Shown one piece after another: positions 36,836 to 49,428 of a stretch of DNA of 64,000 nt (position 1 is the first letter of the stretch; each line of letters starts with the position of its first letter). Where the stretch lies: contig NC_035176.2 of assembly GCF_001659605.2 (NCBI RefSeq), positions 30,064,716 to 30,128,715 on the forward strand, given 5' to 3'. The notes under the pieces were generated by a model that saw only the letters and a list, made by a program, of their open reading frames with translations, was not told the DNA's origin and ran no database searches. Made by a program: the position numbers and the translations under genes. Source of the stretch: Manihot esculenta (taxonomy: Eukaryota > Streptophyta > Magnoliopsida > Malpighiales > Euphorbiaceae).

Positions 36836-37309
36836 AGTATTATAAGGATTGCCAGAATTTACATCCTTAGAAGGCTGCTCGCTGTAATTGCCTCTATATT
36901 ACTGCGTCCCTGTCGAACCAGAATTTCTGTAATTAAAATTTCGGTTGTACTGCTGTCATGGCTGCCAATCAACACACTCTTCTAACCTTTTTGCCATCTC
37001 AATGGCGTCTGCCAAGGTGAAAATCGCAACTACTTCCATCATACAATAAATTTTATGATTTAGGTTCCTCTAATAATGAGTAACCTGTTGGGCTTCGTTC
37101 TCATAGTTTTCACACCTCGCCTGCAACCTCAAAAACTCATCGGTATATTCATCCACCCTTCGGTTTCTCTATACATAGTCATGATATCGGTTATACAAAA
37201 CCTGAGCGTGATCGCTAGGCAAGAACCGTTGTTCAATCATCTACTTCATCAACACCCAGTTTCGTATGGGTTCCAGCTTCATTCGATAGCGTTCGTTTTG
37301 AATCGAATT

Positions 37310-37510
37310 CTACCAGGCTGCTATACCCCCTTTTAACTTATAAGCTACAATCGAAATATTGCGATTCTCTTCCACATTCATAACCTCTACCAGCCATTCA
37401 AGAACAGATTTCACATCCAACGAACCAGAAAAGTTTTGAAGGTCTATTTTGATCTTGTAACCTCTCTGATAATTCTGTTGGAGATTTGCAGGCACAGAAT
37501 TGGCGGCCAC
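37310..37510 (-). pseudogene. Gag N-terminal fragment of the Reina-like element
   Basis: The stretch YKIKIDLQNFSGSLDVKSVLEWL followed by KLKGGIAAW is typical of the start of a retrotransposon-gag domain (continuing into VAYKLKGGxAAxW). It is separated by frameshifts from the zinc-knuckle fragment. Confidence 0.75.
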
Positions 37511-37651
37511 AGGATTGGCGACTGGCTGGAGGTGTGCGGCGACGGCGGGTTGATGGATTTTCTGCTACAGGGTCAGCTGTCTGATCATCTCCCTCAATTC
37601 TGCCAAAGATGCCTCAATCGCCCTCTTGGTTATCTGCTATGGTCGAATTTT

Positions 37652-37663
37652 GCTCTGATACCA
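37652..37663 (-). other. Primer-binding site of the Reina-like element (initiator tRNA-Met)
   Basis: GCTCTGATACCA on the plus strand is the complement of TGGTATCAGAGC, three bases from the 5' LTR end at 37667, which sets the element's orientation. Confidence 0.92.
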
Positions 37664-37666
37664 ACC

Positions 37667-38085
37667 TGATAAAGGACTAATTAGACTCCATCAAGAGTTT
37701 TAACCAATATCGTTTGGCTAAGACGATATAAGAGAAAAAATAGGGTGAAAAACGAACAGTCTTATTGAAATTCTTCAAAGATTGAAAAAGTGGGTTTCTA
37801 ATAGTCAATGGAGGCTATTTATAATAAAAACAAAACCCTAATATGCAAAATTATGAAAATACTCAAAATATTCAAAAAAATAATTAAAATACAAAATTAA
37901 TCCTCTAAATGATGGAACTTTCATATCGAATTTTATAACAGGCGACTCTCATTACATTTTTGAAAGTCGTGCATCTCGAAATTTTCTTTTCGAAAAGTTA
38001 TTGTAGGTCTCTATCGGATATCGATAGCAAAAGTTAGAATCAGTATAAATGTACCATAAAATTCAAAATTAATTGCTCTATGTTA
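37667..38085 (-). repeat. 5' LTR of the Reina-like element
   Basis: 419 bp, paired with 30745-31158 and flanked outside by TTGGT (38086-38090). Its outer element-strand end reads TAACATAG where the other copy has TGACATGG, so the canonical TG has mutated. Confidence 0.87.
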
Positions 38086-38090
38086 TTGGT

Positions 38091-39244
38091 ACTGTCCACT
38101 AAAGTCTACACTAATAGAAAATTAATGAATTATCAAAATGTAAGAGAAGTATTTAAAAAGAGTCGTGTGGTTAAATAGATGTGTTGAATTTCATGTTTGA
38201 TTTTGAATCAAATAATATATTTTTTTAAATTAATTTTTAAATAAATTAAATTTTATCTAAACTTAACAATATAAGATCATATATTTTTTTAATTAATTTT
38301 TAAATAAATTAGATCTTTATCTAAACTTAACTATATAGATGAATTTTAAATATTTATAATATTAATAATTTTTTGATTTATAAATAGAACAAGTTAATTT
38401 TGCAATCACCAACAATTTTTTTGCTTGCAAGATAAGAGAAATCTAACATTTTAGGATACAGACAACTTGGGAAAACAACAAGAACTTGCTGACAGGGATG
38501 ATAGCGATTTGTGTATAATCTTATCATATAACACCAAACCATCATGATATGTACTCATCAGTTCCAAGAAGATAAGATAAGCCGTGCATGATCAGACTTT
38601 GTTGCTTCTTATAAGCTATCACGCCTTGCTCATATCTTTTCAAATGGGGGAATTTTGAATTCTTGATCAACACTGCTACCAAACAAGTCCTTGACCAGCA
38701 GAGGACTTGCCCAGACTTTTACCTAATTATTTCGGACCCATTAATGTTAAAGAATTAATATATCTGAAATAGAAAAGCAAGAAAAGAAAGCCAGCAGAAA
38801 GCTTAACATGCTGGCATATTTTTGGGTTTGGTCTTTCTTTTTCTGACATTTAATGGAATCTTGGGTTTCGAAGGTTTTGGGTTCATCGGCCTAAATTTTA
38901 TTTCGTCTTCAATTGAGATGTACCAAGTAACTGAAATTGATAGAAGTATGGATATGTCTTGAAGTTTGAACATTGCAGGTGGCGGTGGTGAACCCGTGTG
39001 TGTCTGTGATTCTGTGCTTGTGCTGTGTCTGAACAGACGCAGCCTTAATTATGGATGTCGGGTGCGAGAAAAGGCCCTGAGTTGCATCGAATAAAAGCGT
39101 AAATCCTACACATAATTTAAAATTAAAAATAAACTTTTATTTAAAACTTAGTGGACTCACCTATTCCTTTTCAGCAGAGTGACGCCCACTCCATATACAA
39201 ACATTTTCAATTATAAGGTCGGACAAAAACAGAGACACCCCACG
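38091..39244. other. Upstream region of the DUF1677 gene
   Basis: AT-rich to about 38400, then balanced. It contains a direct repeat of about 80 bp near 38215-38340 (TAAATTAATTTTTAAATAAATTA segments) and no coding frame. Confidence 0.5.
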
Positions 39245-39252
39245 TATAAAAA
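39245..39252 (+). promoter_or_regulatory. TATA box of the DUF1677 gene
   Basis: TATAAAAA in CCACGTATAAAAACTC, followed by a pyrimidine-rich stretch of CTCTT repeats typical of a plant initiator and leader. The start codon at 39374 is about 125 bases downstream. Confidence 0.65.
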
Positions 39253-39373
39253 CTCTCTATCTCTTCTCTTCTCTTCTCTGTCCCTTTTGCATAGTATGCA
39301 AAAAGAAAATCAGAGAAAAAGAGAGAGAAGCAGACTTTTCTAGAGAGACTTCAATAATCTTCTATTACATGAA

Positions 39374-39835
39374 ATGGCAATTTCAGGGGCAGAAACGCAA
39401 TCAAATTCAGCTACCAAGCCTGGCCCTCAAGTCGAAGTAGAGTCAATCAAATGCTACTCGTGCGGTTTCAGAGAAGAGTGCACTCCTGCTTATATTTCTC
39501 GCGTCCGTGAGCGCTACCATGGGCGGTGGATTTGTGGGCTTTGCATTGAAGCTGTGAAAGATGAGGTTCTGAGATCAGATAGGCTCATATCTACTGAAGA
39601 AGCCCTAAACAGGCACATCAGTTTCTGTAACAAGTTTAGATCGTGTACTCCCGACAACCAAACGGAGCATCCTATCGTTGTCATGGGCAGGATTCTTCGC
39701 AGGAGTTTGGATTCTCCGCGAGCTATTCGATCTAATTCTAGCAGTGTTTTGCCTGAAGTTGATGTTGAAAAGATTAAGGTACCTTCTTCTGCCTTAGTTC
39801 GATCTGGCAGTTGTTTCTCTGCTTTGTCTGGTTGA
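39374..39835 (+). CDS. DUF1677 family protein (zinc-ribbon-like, unknown function)
   Basis: 153 residues, single exon. The conserved core (residues about 25-66) has CYSCGFREECTPAY and RERYHGRWICGLC, which define the plant DUF1677 family. Cys27, Cys30, Cys36, Cys54 and Cys57 are spaced like a small metal-binding module; metal binding is inferred. After residue 66 an alpha-helical segment (EEALNRHISFCNKF) is followed by a Ser/Arg-rich tail with RRSLDSP. There is no signal peptide or membrane segment. The start is the first ATG after a TATA box and CT-rich leader. Family members in Arabidopsis are small and uncharacterised, so I give no function. Confidence 0.88.
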   Translation: MAISGAETQSNSATKPGPQVEVESIKCYSCGFREECTPAYISRVRERYHGRWICGLCIEAVKDEVLRSDRLISTEEALNRHISFCNKFRSCTPDNQTEHPIVVMGRILRRSLDSPRAIRSNSSSVLPEVDVEKIKVPSSALVRSGSCFSALSG

Positions 39836-42800
39836 ATTCTTGTCGCTAGTTCTCCAACGTAAATACAAAAGCAAGTGGAACTCTATTTTGGTTAGGGAAT
39901 TTCGTTTACAAGGAGTTTCACTGAATAAATTTCTATGTACATATGAACCATGACATTTTATGCTTCAAATTTTCTTTATTTTTCCTTATTTTTCTTCAAG
40001 GATTTCCAAGAATCCGTTACATGAAGAAAAGTTAACTGAAATGATCTTGAATTCGAATTTAAACAGTAGGAGGGAATAGAGATTTCAGCGTAGAAAGTTG
40101 TCCAGTAATTCAGTTTTCAGAAATGGCTACACGCGTCGTGCACTGTAATAATTTTTTATTTCTTGGCAGTATATGTGGAAATCAAGAATGACAGAATAAA
40201 GGAAAATGAAAATGGTAAATTAGTAAGACTATAGCTGGTTTCGAGTCTATGTTCTCGAGGTCTGCTGAATGACTTAAATTGGAAAATATTATACAAAATA
40301 AGGAAAAGGTTGGCAAAGAAAGGAAGCAGATGACAGAGTGAAGATGCTCGGAAAATTTCCTTACGGCAAGAAAGACAATGGTTACGTTTGCAGAAGGTGG
40401 CCAGGCCAGGTACAGGAACCTCAGCACGTTTCTGCTGTACTAGGAGCTTGGCCTTAGCCACTTTGACGGTAAGTAGCCAAAGCAAAACAATTTATCATTG
40501 CTATGAACCTTCTAGCCACACGTCGCTGGATTCATCTAGATATATAAAACGGTTAAATATATATTTTTAAAGTAATTTTCATGTAATATTATTATTTCTT
40601 TTTTTAATAAGCGATCTTAATTATACGTGTAAGTTAACTTGATAGATCTAAAATAAACTATTTTAGAATATTAACTCTGAGTTAATAAGATATTTTATAA
40701 AAAAATTATTTTTTATAAAACAAATAAAACCTTACTTTATTGATATTCTTTCATTTTTAATATTATAATTAAATTTTAATAAAAAATTACAATAAAATAA
40801 TAAAAAATAAATTATTTTTCACGCACACGGCACTAATCATCTGTGACTGGAACGAGTACAGGGGAAGTCGCCGAGAGAATGTGAAGGGAACGGAAGGGAA
40901 ATAACAACTATGTATTATTGGGTTCGGTAAGATTAGTTTTTTAATTGCATAAATTTGAACTAAAATAAAAAATATATATATATTTTTAAAATTACGATTC
41001 CAAATTGAAATAACATATCAATAAAATAAAATAAAATAAATAGTATATAGTAAAATATTATCTCAACTCTTGTTTAATATTCACTCCGTGATATAATTTT
41101 TATTTATTTTATTTTTTTATATATATTAGTGTTATTCCTTTTAAATTCGTTATAATATTTATAAATTTATTTATTTATATATATTATAAATTTAAATTAT
41201 AATAAAAAATTAAATGTAATAATTTAAATATAAATAATAATAAAAATGTTAAAATTTAAATTTATTATGTGATATTATTTCATATTTTATTATAATCTTT
41301 TAATAAATCGAATGATAATATTAATTATCTCTAATAAATATTACATTACATAATTTTATTTTTTAAATACTATAAAATTAAGTTTTAAAATTGATATAGT
41401 GAATTTTTATATTTTTTTATAAAAATAGACAATGAATTTTATTGCACTTAAATTAATTTTTAATTTAAATTGTTAATATTATTTTTGATATTATAATTTA
41501 TTATTTTAATAATTTATAATTTTTTATTTTAAAATTAAATATATTATTAATAATTAAAACATCATATTATCTAAAAATTTTATATTATCAAATTATTTAT
41601 ATTCTAATTATCAAATTATTTATAACATTATCTAATAATTTTATATTATTAAATTATCACTTTAATAATTTATAATTTTTATCTTATAAATTTGATTGAA
41701 TTATTATCCACTTTAAAATGATATTTTAAATATTATTGTTTATAATTTTACAAGTAATATATATAATTTTAATTTTATAAATTTAAACGTTTTACTAAAT
41801 AATTAGAATTATAATAATATTTTAATATTATCATTAAAAATTTAAATTATTATATGCTTTCATCAATTATTCTACGATCATCTTTTTTAATTTAAATTTT
41901 TTATTTAACAATTTAATATTATCAAAATTAAATTTATTTTAATCATATTATCTTAATTTTAATATTTTTATTTATTAATATATATAACCAAAATTTAAAT
42001 ATTTCTTTATAATAAATATTAATTTTTTATTTTAATATTCAAATATAATTATTAATAATTAAAAAAACAACATATTATCTAATAATTTTATATTATGAAA
42101 TTATTTATATTTTTTCTAATAATTTAAATTTTAATTTAAAATTAAAATATTTATTAAAAATTATATTTTTATTAAAATTAATAATAGATAAATAAATAAA
42201 AAAACTCATCAAAATGAGAGACTAAATTACTAAACACTTATTTGATTACTAATGGCACCCGCTAATAACCTAATCAGTTCACATAGAATTAATAGAATAT
42301 TAATTTTTAAATTTTATTATTTATAAAATATATATCATTAAATTATTAGAGTTGAATATTAATGTTATAAAATATTTATTTAAATATTTTTAGTTGCAAT
42401 TTTAAATTCATGTATTTATCTCATCTATTTATCAAAATAAAAGTTAATATAAATGTAATTATTTTAATTTAATTTATTAATATCTTTAAATTTATATGAT
42501 AAGATATAATAAAAATATATCTTTTAATTTTAAAAGAGAAAATATTTTATTTAGAATTTTGATTATACAAAAATTCTTTTTAATAATAAAATTATATATT
42601 TAATTAACAAAATTATATTATTTTATAAAATAAAATTTATATTCAAAAAGAAAATATTTTAGCCAATTAAATTAAAAATATAATTATAATTATTAAATTT
42701 AACTATATTATTATTAAAAATTTCATTATTCTTTCATCTTCTCACTCTTATAAAGTCATTTCACTTTACTTTTTTTATTAATTATATTTTATTAAATAAA

Positions 42801-45078
42801 ATAATTTAAATTTAAAATAAAAATATTAATTTCAATTAAATCTTATATAATTTGAACTCAGTTTATATTATAGTAGCTTCTTTATTTATTTTATTGTTGA
42901 ATTAACAAAAATTATAAGTTTTTTATTAATTTTGTATTTTATTTTATTTTACAATATAAATAATGTAATATATATGATTTTAGTGTTATTGAGTAATCTA
43001 AATATTTATAATATGCAAATCACAATATCATAAATTTGTATTTTAATTAAATTTAAATAATTAATATTTTATAAAAACTCAATTATATTCAAATAAAAAA
43101 GGATTATCTGCTATTAAATTTATCATTTAAATTTAATGTCTTAAAAAAATTTAATTTTTAAATATTATAAATATTACTCAATTTAATATTAAATTTTAGT
43201 TTTTTTATTAATAAGAAATTAAGTTTACATTCTTTTAAGCCATTTCATTTTTTTAACAATTTTAACAATAACAAAAATAATTTATTGTATAACTTTAATT
43301 TTAATATTTTTAAATGCAAACTTATAATTATAATTGAATTAAAAATCATAATAAAATTATATTCATTGCAAAATTTAAAATTTGAAGTAAAAAATAAAAA
43401 AATTATTTAATTAAAAATTTATAATTAAAATTTAAAATAAAAATAATAAAAATAACGAAATGAAATTTAAATTTACATGTAAAAGAAAAACTTCTATAAT
43501 AAAATTTAATCAAGAATATTTTCGACTAATTTAAATTTAAATAGACTAATAATATAATTAAATAATTAAATTAAATTTTTTTAAAATAATAATATACTAT
43601 AATTATTTTTTTTATAAAAAAATATATAATTTAACTTATGATAAAATTTAAATACAAGTAATTTAAATGTTAGAGAATTCTTTCTTGATAAAATTAAATC
43701 AATTATAATTTAAGAGATTTCGTAAATCAATTTGAATTTAAATAAAAATTAATATAATGAAATAATTAAATTAAAAAATTTTAAATAATAATAAATTTAT
43801 AATTAACAAACATAATAAGGGTAGTTTAAGAAGTCCTATTATTTCCTTCTCTTCCTATATATATATATATATATATAGTATAGGTTAAAAAATGTAATTT
43901 TTATTAATTTTTTAATTATATTCATTTTAAATATATTAAATTTTATTAAATACTAAAAAATATTTTAAAAATGAAATTATAATAATTAATTTATATATTA
44001 TTACAATTTTATACTATTTATTTATTTTAATTTTTCAAAATATAATTTCTTTTATTAATTTTTTAATTATACTCATTTTAAATATATTAAATTTTATTAA
44101 ATGTTAAAAAATATTTTTAAAATAAAATAAAATAAAATAGAATTATTATAATCGATTTATATATTATTATAATTTAAAAAATAAAAGTAAATAATAATTT
44201 TAAAATAATAAAAATTATAGAATGAAAGAGAATTATTATTTTTGAAATATTTAATGAAATTCATAAATATTTTAATTTAATTAAATTCATTGATGATTCC
44301 TATTAATTGAAAAGAAATTAAAATAATTTAATTTCATTCATCATATGACCGATGAATTTATCAAATAAAATAAAGCATAAATGAATAATATACGAATACT
44401 AGCATAGTCTAACACTTTTTATTTTATTAATTGAAAAAATAAAAGATAATTTATATATATTATTTTCATTATATATATATATATATATATAGATAGATAA
44501 TTTAAAATTTTAAAAATTTTATGACTTTTTTTACCATAATTTTAATGGCAAAACCGATTGAGAATAGATAGAATGATTTTTTTTTTTTTTATTGATAGAA
44601 ATAAAAATTAAAAAGTATGGATATTTTAATAAATTTTTAAAAATATGAGGAAATTCTCCCAAAAACAAGAAAACAGAAAACAAAAAACAAGGGTGAGAGT
44701 AAGCGCGAAGCACCCACATAATCGGAATATCAGATAGCGACATTAATTTGTCGATGATTTCAGAACTTCATGCGACTCCAAAAAAAACCAAGACATATCA
44801 AAAATCGTTTAATCTAACCACTGCAATCGGAATTCACCATCGCCGTACCTGATAAAGTATCTCCGCAATCCAACTCACGGACAAATTTCACCGAGAAGCT
44901 GCTCAGAAGCTCTCTCCGCTGTTTTCCTTTCCGTATCTCCAAGGACGAAGGACGAAGGACGAAGCCCACCTCCTTCGCCCCACCAATATTCCCTCCATTC
45001 CCTGTATCATTCTCTCCCTTCAATTTTGACGCCTTACGGCATCCCAATTCCGCACCCTTTCTCTATCCTCTGCCCAAT
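39836..45078. other. Long AT-rich intergenic region
   Basis: The first 200 bases are probably 3' UTR. A balanced stretch at 40090-40540 has no recognisable domain. From about 40550 to 44700 the DNA is extremely AT-rich with (AT)n runs at 43856-43877 and 44470-44491. The last 300 bases before 45079 are GC-richer and should hold the promoter and leader of the CCX gene, although no clear TATA box stands out. Confidence 0.6.
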
Positions 45079-47004
45079 ATGGTAGAACCAAAAGGGTTTC
45101 ACGGAAATCGGCGTTCCCAATTCAGTGGGATTCTCAATGGAATTTGCTTGTCAGTGTTGCTTTTTTTATTGTACAATCAGGGGAATTCTCTTCAGAATCC
45201 GTTTCTCCTTAATTCGCCTTCGCCTTTGACTCTCACTCAACAACGGAGCTTGAGAGGCAGGAAAATTTCTGAAATTAATGGTACTACCTCTCGCAATGAT
45301 GCGACTGTCATCCCGCATACTGATCCGAAATTGTGTGCTGGGTTGTTTGAGCACAAGGATTACAGTAATCATTGTGAGTATTTGATTGCCCATCCTGAGT
45401 GCACTTCAGGTGGCTTTTTCAATTACATTAGGTTTTTCTTTTGTGATTGCCATAAATTTGCTGTTCTGGGGTACATAATATTGGGCCTGTGGCTGGTAGC
45501 TCTATTTTATTTGTTGGGAAATACTGCCGCCGATTACTTTTGTTGTTCCTTGGAGAAGCTATCTTATCTGTTGAAGTTACCGCCAACTGTTGCGGGTGTT
45601 TCTCTGCTGCCACTGGGGAATGGGGCCCCTGATGTGTTTGCTAGCATTGCTGCTTTTGCTGGTAAGGATACAGGTGAAGTGGGTCTCAATAGTGTATTGG
45701 GGGGTGCTGTTTTTGTTACTTGTGTTGTCGTTGGTACTGTCTCTCTTTGTGTTGCGGAGAGGAGGATTCAGATCGATAGGACATGCTTTATTAGAGATAT
45801 ATGCTTCTTTGTATTTGCGCTCGTCTCACTTGGTATAATTTTGATTGTTGGTAAGGTGACTGTTGGGGGTGCAGTAGCATTTGTTTCCATTTATGTGATT
45901 TATGCACTTGCAGTCGCAGCTAATGAGATTTTGAAGAAACATGCCAAGAGACTGAGATTGGATGCTGTAATACCCTTGCTTCCTGTTTTGGAAAGTACAT
46001 TATCTCATGGAAGTGAAGATGATGAATCCGTTTATGCATCACTACTTGACTCTGACTCCAAAAGTGATGTACCACATCTCCAAAATAAGCTCCCTCACTG
46101 GATGTGGTCTTCACATGTAGCAATTTATTCTAATGAGTTTGTGAAGGAGAATCCAGATGGCCCCAAGGATGTGTGGGGTTGGAATGAGGAGGAAACAGTG
46201 AATGACAAATTTTCCTGCTCCTGTTTCAGATTTTTTTGCTTGCTGGAGATGCCATTAACACTCCTGAGAAGATTGACAATTCCTGTAGTTGAGGAGGAAA
46301 GGTGGTCGAAAGGTTATGCAGTTGCCAGTGCTACATTGGCACCCATTGTTTTGGCAATTTTATGGAATACCCAAGATGACATTGGTATGCTGAACCGAGA
46401 AATTTCATATTTCCTTGGTGTTGTTTCTGGTGGCGTCCTTGGTGTTCTTGCACATTTGTACACCGAAGATGATCAACCACCCCGGAAGTTTTTACTTCCA
46501 TGGGTTCTGGGGGGATTTTTTATGAGTATTATCTGGTTCTACATTGTTGCAAATGAGCTTGTTGCTTTGCTTGTGGCATCAGGTGTAATATTGGGAATTA
46601 GTCCATCACTCCTTGGCATAACTGTACTGGCATGGGGAAATTCTATGGGTGATTTGATGTCCAGTTTTGCACTGGCAATCAATGGCGGAGACAGTGTGCA
46701 AATTGCAATGTCAGGGTGCTATGCAGGTCCTATGTTCAACACACTTGTTGGGTTGGGACTGCCAATGCTGCTTGGAGCCTGGTTTTCGAGGCCTGAATCT
46801 TACAGAGTTCCTGAAGATGGCAGTTTATTATATACAATTGGATTTCTTGTGTCAGGGCTTATTTGGTCACTCATTGTGTTACCACGGAATGACATGCGCC
46901 CTAACAAGATGCTAGGATTTGGTCTCTTAACCATCTACTTGATGTTTCTAATTTTCAGGCTAAGCACATCTGTAGGTGATGAATCAGTGGCAGGATTATC
47001 TTAA
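45079..47004 (+). CDS. CCX: Cation/calcium exchanger (CCX family, CCX3/CCX4-like)
   Basis: 641 residues, intronless, close to the roughly 640 residues of Arabidopsis CCX3 and CCX4. These are integral membrane antiporters of the CaCA superfamily that exchange K+, Na+, Mn2+ or Ca2+ for H+ or each other, mostly at endomembranes. A hydrophobic segment near residues 18-33 may be a signal anchor, followed by a Cys-containing lumenal loop ([16 protein letters not shown]). The two inverted alpha repeats carry the ion-binding signatures GNGAPD (180-185) and GNSMGD (520-525), each followed by hydrophobic helices. A hydrophilic central loop (about 295-400) separates them. The acidic residues of both motifs are intact, so it should be functional. 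Which CCX isoform it is cannot be settled by eye. Confidence 0.93.
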   Translation: MVEPKGFHGNRRSQFSGILNGICLSVLLFLLYNQGNSLQNPFLLNSPSPLTLTQQRSLRGRKISEINGTTSRNDATVIPHTDPKLCAGLFEHKDYSNHCEYLIAHPECTSGGFFNYIRFFFCDCHKFAVLGYIILGLWLVALFYLLGNTAADYFCCSLEKLSYLLKLPPTVAGVSLLPLGNGAPDVFASIAAFAGKDTGEVGLNSVLGGAVFVTCVVVGTVSLCVAERRIQIDRTCFIRDICFFVFALVSLGIILIVGKVTVGGAVAFVSIYVIYALAVAANEILKKHAKRLRLDAVIPLLPVLESTLSHGSEDDESVYASLLDSDSKSDVPHLQNKLPHWMWSSHVAIYSNEFVKENPDGPKDVWGWNEEETVNDKFSCSCFRFFCLLEMPLTLLRRLTIPVVEEERWSKGYAVASATLAPIVLAILWNTQDDIGMLNREISYFLGVVSGGVLGVLAHLYTEDDQPPRKFLLPWVLGGFFMSIIWFYIVANELVALLVASGVILGISPSLLGITVLAWGNSMGDLMSSFALAINGGDSVQIAMSGCYAGPMFNTLVGLGLPMLLGAWFSRPESYRVPEDGSLLYTIGFLVSGLIWSLIVLPRNDMRPNKMLGFGLLTIYLMFLIFRLSTSVGDESVAGLS

Positions 47005-48544
47005 TTTTTGCATTGTTACCAGCAGAGTGGCAATTGGTATTCTTTAACCCCCAGAAATACTAAATTTTGATCTGGCCCAGTTCTTCTGTATTTCATAAAC
47101 TCTGTTGTGATATCTTGTGTAGCGTTCAATTAGGATGGCAATGTAAATGTCCAGAATCATGTCTCCTTGCAATATTAAGCTCAGTGAGAATATATATATA
47201 TCTTTTCATGATAACAAATATGATGGTTCAGCTGTTATATTTGTGTGTTAATATTGTTATATTGCATCATTTTTCTTGTCATTAGCATCGAGTATGCTGC
47301 TCTCATGCTTCTCTCCTCGTACTGGAGATAATCTGCTGTTTTTTTTTTTTTTGAATTAGTGCTGCGAGTTTTCTTTATTTTGTTTTAATCAATTTCAGAA
47401 TTGGCAAATCAAGGCAAGGAAGAACAAACTAGTCTGAGCTAGTAACATAATTAGTGGTAAAGTTAATCAGTGGACAGCCAGAAACTGAAATCTTTTTTTT
47501 CTTCCTCCATACCTGGCCTATAAATCTTTTAGACCCTTGAACATTGGATAGTCTGTTCTCTACCACTACATTTTTCTAAGTTAAAGATAAAGAAACTAAT
47601 AGATAAATAAAATCTGAGTGAACTAGTTTGCATGATCTTGTTCTTGGCCTTTTTCCTGTGGTTAATCAAGGAGTCTTGCCTTGTTTCCTTCTCTATCTAA
47701 ATTAGCAGGAATCCTATTCAAGCTCATTTTCACTGTGTGAATGCTGTTTCCATTTAAAGCATAAATGATTCTCATTCTCGACCTTCCATGCCTCTGTTTG
47801 CTTTGTTGGGAAAAGTTCTGTTGCTGGAGTTAGTGTTACAGGACAACTAAAATTCAAAAACCAAAATGAAAAACCAAATGAGATTTAATTTCTTCTTGTG
47901 TGAACTACTCTCAAGTTTTTAACAATAGCCATTATTTTATTAGCCCTTTTATTCTAAGAAACAAATTTCATCTGTCTAATATTTCATTCATTGTCTCTAT
48001 ATTTTTTTAGCATATTTCAGTTTGTCAAACTGATATAGGAGATACTGTTTAATGTTTGTTTTGAGGTGTTGATGATTATAGCCGACAGAAGCAGTGGCCG
48101 TGTCTGTTTTAGTTTCATTAATTGATACTGTTAATGTTTACTACTTTGATTATGAGGTTGGTGTGTCTCTGCCTTGTCTCGTGCAGTCATGCTGGTGATG
48201 CAGGAACATCAAATGGAGTTGGAGAAATCAAACAATGCAGCTCAACTCTAAATTCATATAAAGAACAAATTCTTGAATCACCCACTAGTCGATTGCAGAA
48301 GGTGTTGCAATTGAAACCTTGGCTTTCTATTTGTTGCGTAGTTATTCAATATAAGTAAGAATCCTAGCTATTCAATTCCATATTCAAGAAGAAACCTTAC
48401 AACTTCAAATAGTATACCAAGCGTTTCTATTTAAAACAAAGCACAATTAATTACATTTAATCAACTTCACAAATCTACAAATCCCATCAGAGAAACTTAA
48501 GTTAATCCAAATTACATCTTCATTCTTGGGTGTTTTCTGCATCA
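47005..48544. other. Intergenic region between the convergent CCX and LOR genes
   Basis: It presumably holds the 3' UTRs of both genes. A T14 run lies near 47340. At 48187-48300 an AG acceptor-like site precedes an open, exon-like stretch (see findings) that I cannot assign. Confidence 0.45.
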
Positions 48545-49358
48545 TCAGCACCTCGTAGACTCACCATAAATGTAATCAAGAACAGCTATGACTCCGAAAA
48601 CAAAAGCCTGATCAATGCCAGGTTTCACTACTACATGATACAGATCATTGCTTGTCATCACCTCTTTTGCTTCCTTCCTCGCTCCAATCTCCATATATAG
48701 CAAAATAGTTTATCAAAATATATGTTAACATTTCCATGGCCTAATTTTTCAGCTTTTAGTCAACTTATTAACACAAATAATATGAATTATACCTGAGCAA
48801 CGATGTTGCCTGAGTTGTCAACAATACTACAATCTCTGCCAGGGAAATAACCTTTGATCTCAAAATCCCAGTCCCCATCTCTTCTGCTTCTCCTGGGTTC
48901 AATAGAGATCCTGATTGCGTTGTTCCTTACCAAACACGAGCTTGGCTCCTTCAAGCTGAACACAAGCTTTCGTGATCCTTCATAGTCAAAACTGTAACCT
49001 TTCCACTTTCTGTGAATGCTTAGAGCCTGAACCATCCCTCCCTGCCAAATCAAACACATTAGCTAAACAGGCTTAACTCCAAACAATGAACGAGAACATA
49101 ATGTTTACATACCTTTCGACGAATAAGAAGCAAAGGGTCTCCATCAGAGTCTCGCAGAATGAGCTCCCCTTTTGCGCCGACAACTCCACAGCCATCAACT
49201 CTAAAAACAACCTTCTGGGTGCAATCTGTTACTACAAAACCTCCTCCATTCACGGCATGAGGCCTTTCCCTTACAAGAAAAACTACTTGAGAAGATGCAC
49301 AGTATAACTTGCTTATAATAGGCATGGCGTCTCCATTATTGAATGATACTGCAGCCAT
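48545..49358 (-). CDS. LURP-one-related (LOR, DUF567) protein
   Basis: Three exons: 49358-49113, 49041-48793 and 48688-48545, giving 212 residues. Both introns are phase 0 with GT-AG ends (donors GTATGT and GTATAA). The LOR/tubby-like beta-barrel core is visible as VVFLVRERPHAVNGGGFVVTD, FRVDGCG, LRDSDGDPLLLIRRK and, in exon 2, FSLKEPSSCLV and FEIKGYFPGRDCSIVDNSGNIVAQ. Exon 3 adds the usual C terminus (KPGIDQAFVFGVIAVLDYI). LOR proteins relate to Arabidopsis LURP1, needed for full basal defence against an oomycete; the biochemical function is unknown and a membrane-lipid-binding fold is only inferred from structural likeness to Tubby. I choose the ATG at 49358 because a TATA box lies only about 65 bases upstream, which excludes a longer upstream extension of the frame. 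Confidence 0.9.
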
Positions 49359-49420
49359 GTCTTTGTAAAGAAGCTTAGAGAAGATAATATATCTGTTGTT
49401 AAATGCAGCAGTTAATGTAT

Positions 49421-49428
49421 TTATATAG
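49421..49428 (-). promoter_or_regulatory. TATA box of the LOR gene
   Basis: TATATAAA on the minus strand, 63 bases upstream of the start codon, giving a leader of about 30-35 nt. Confidence 0.6.

Larger units (their letters stand above)
30745..38085 (-). mobile_element. Old Ty3/gypsy element, Reina-like, degenerate and interrupted by a solo LTR
   Basis: On the minus strand: 5' LTR 37667-38085, PBS 37652-37663, gag remnants (37510-37310 and 36835-36488), protease-spacer region (36217-36054), then after the interruption RT (33819-33367 and 33240-32614), RNase H traces, integrase (32015-31107), a polypurine tract near 31159-31171 and the 3' LTR 30745-31158. The 5-bp duplication TTGGT flanks it at 30740-30744 and 38086-38090. 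Without the 2219-bp solo LTR it is about 5.1 kb. Short LTRs of about 415 bp and integrase motifs such as RFSKMAHFI suggest the Reina clade. Many frameshifts and strong divergence between its two LTRs show that it is old and inactive. Confidence 0.9.

Noticed and set aside
40156..40485. 109-codon minus-strand frame with hydrophobic stretch
   Set aside because: No recognisable domain, and an overlapping frame of similar length in another phase suggests chance.
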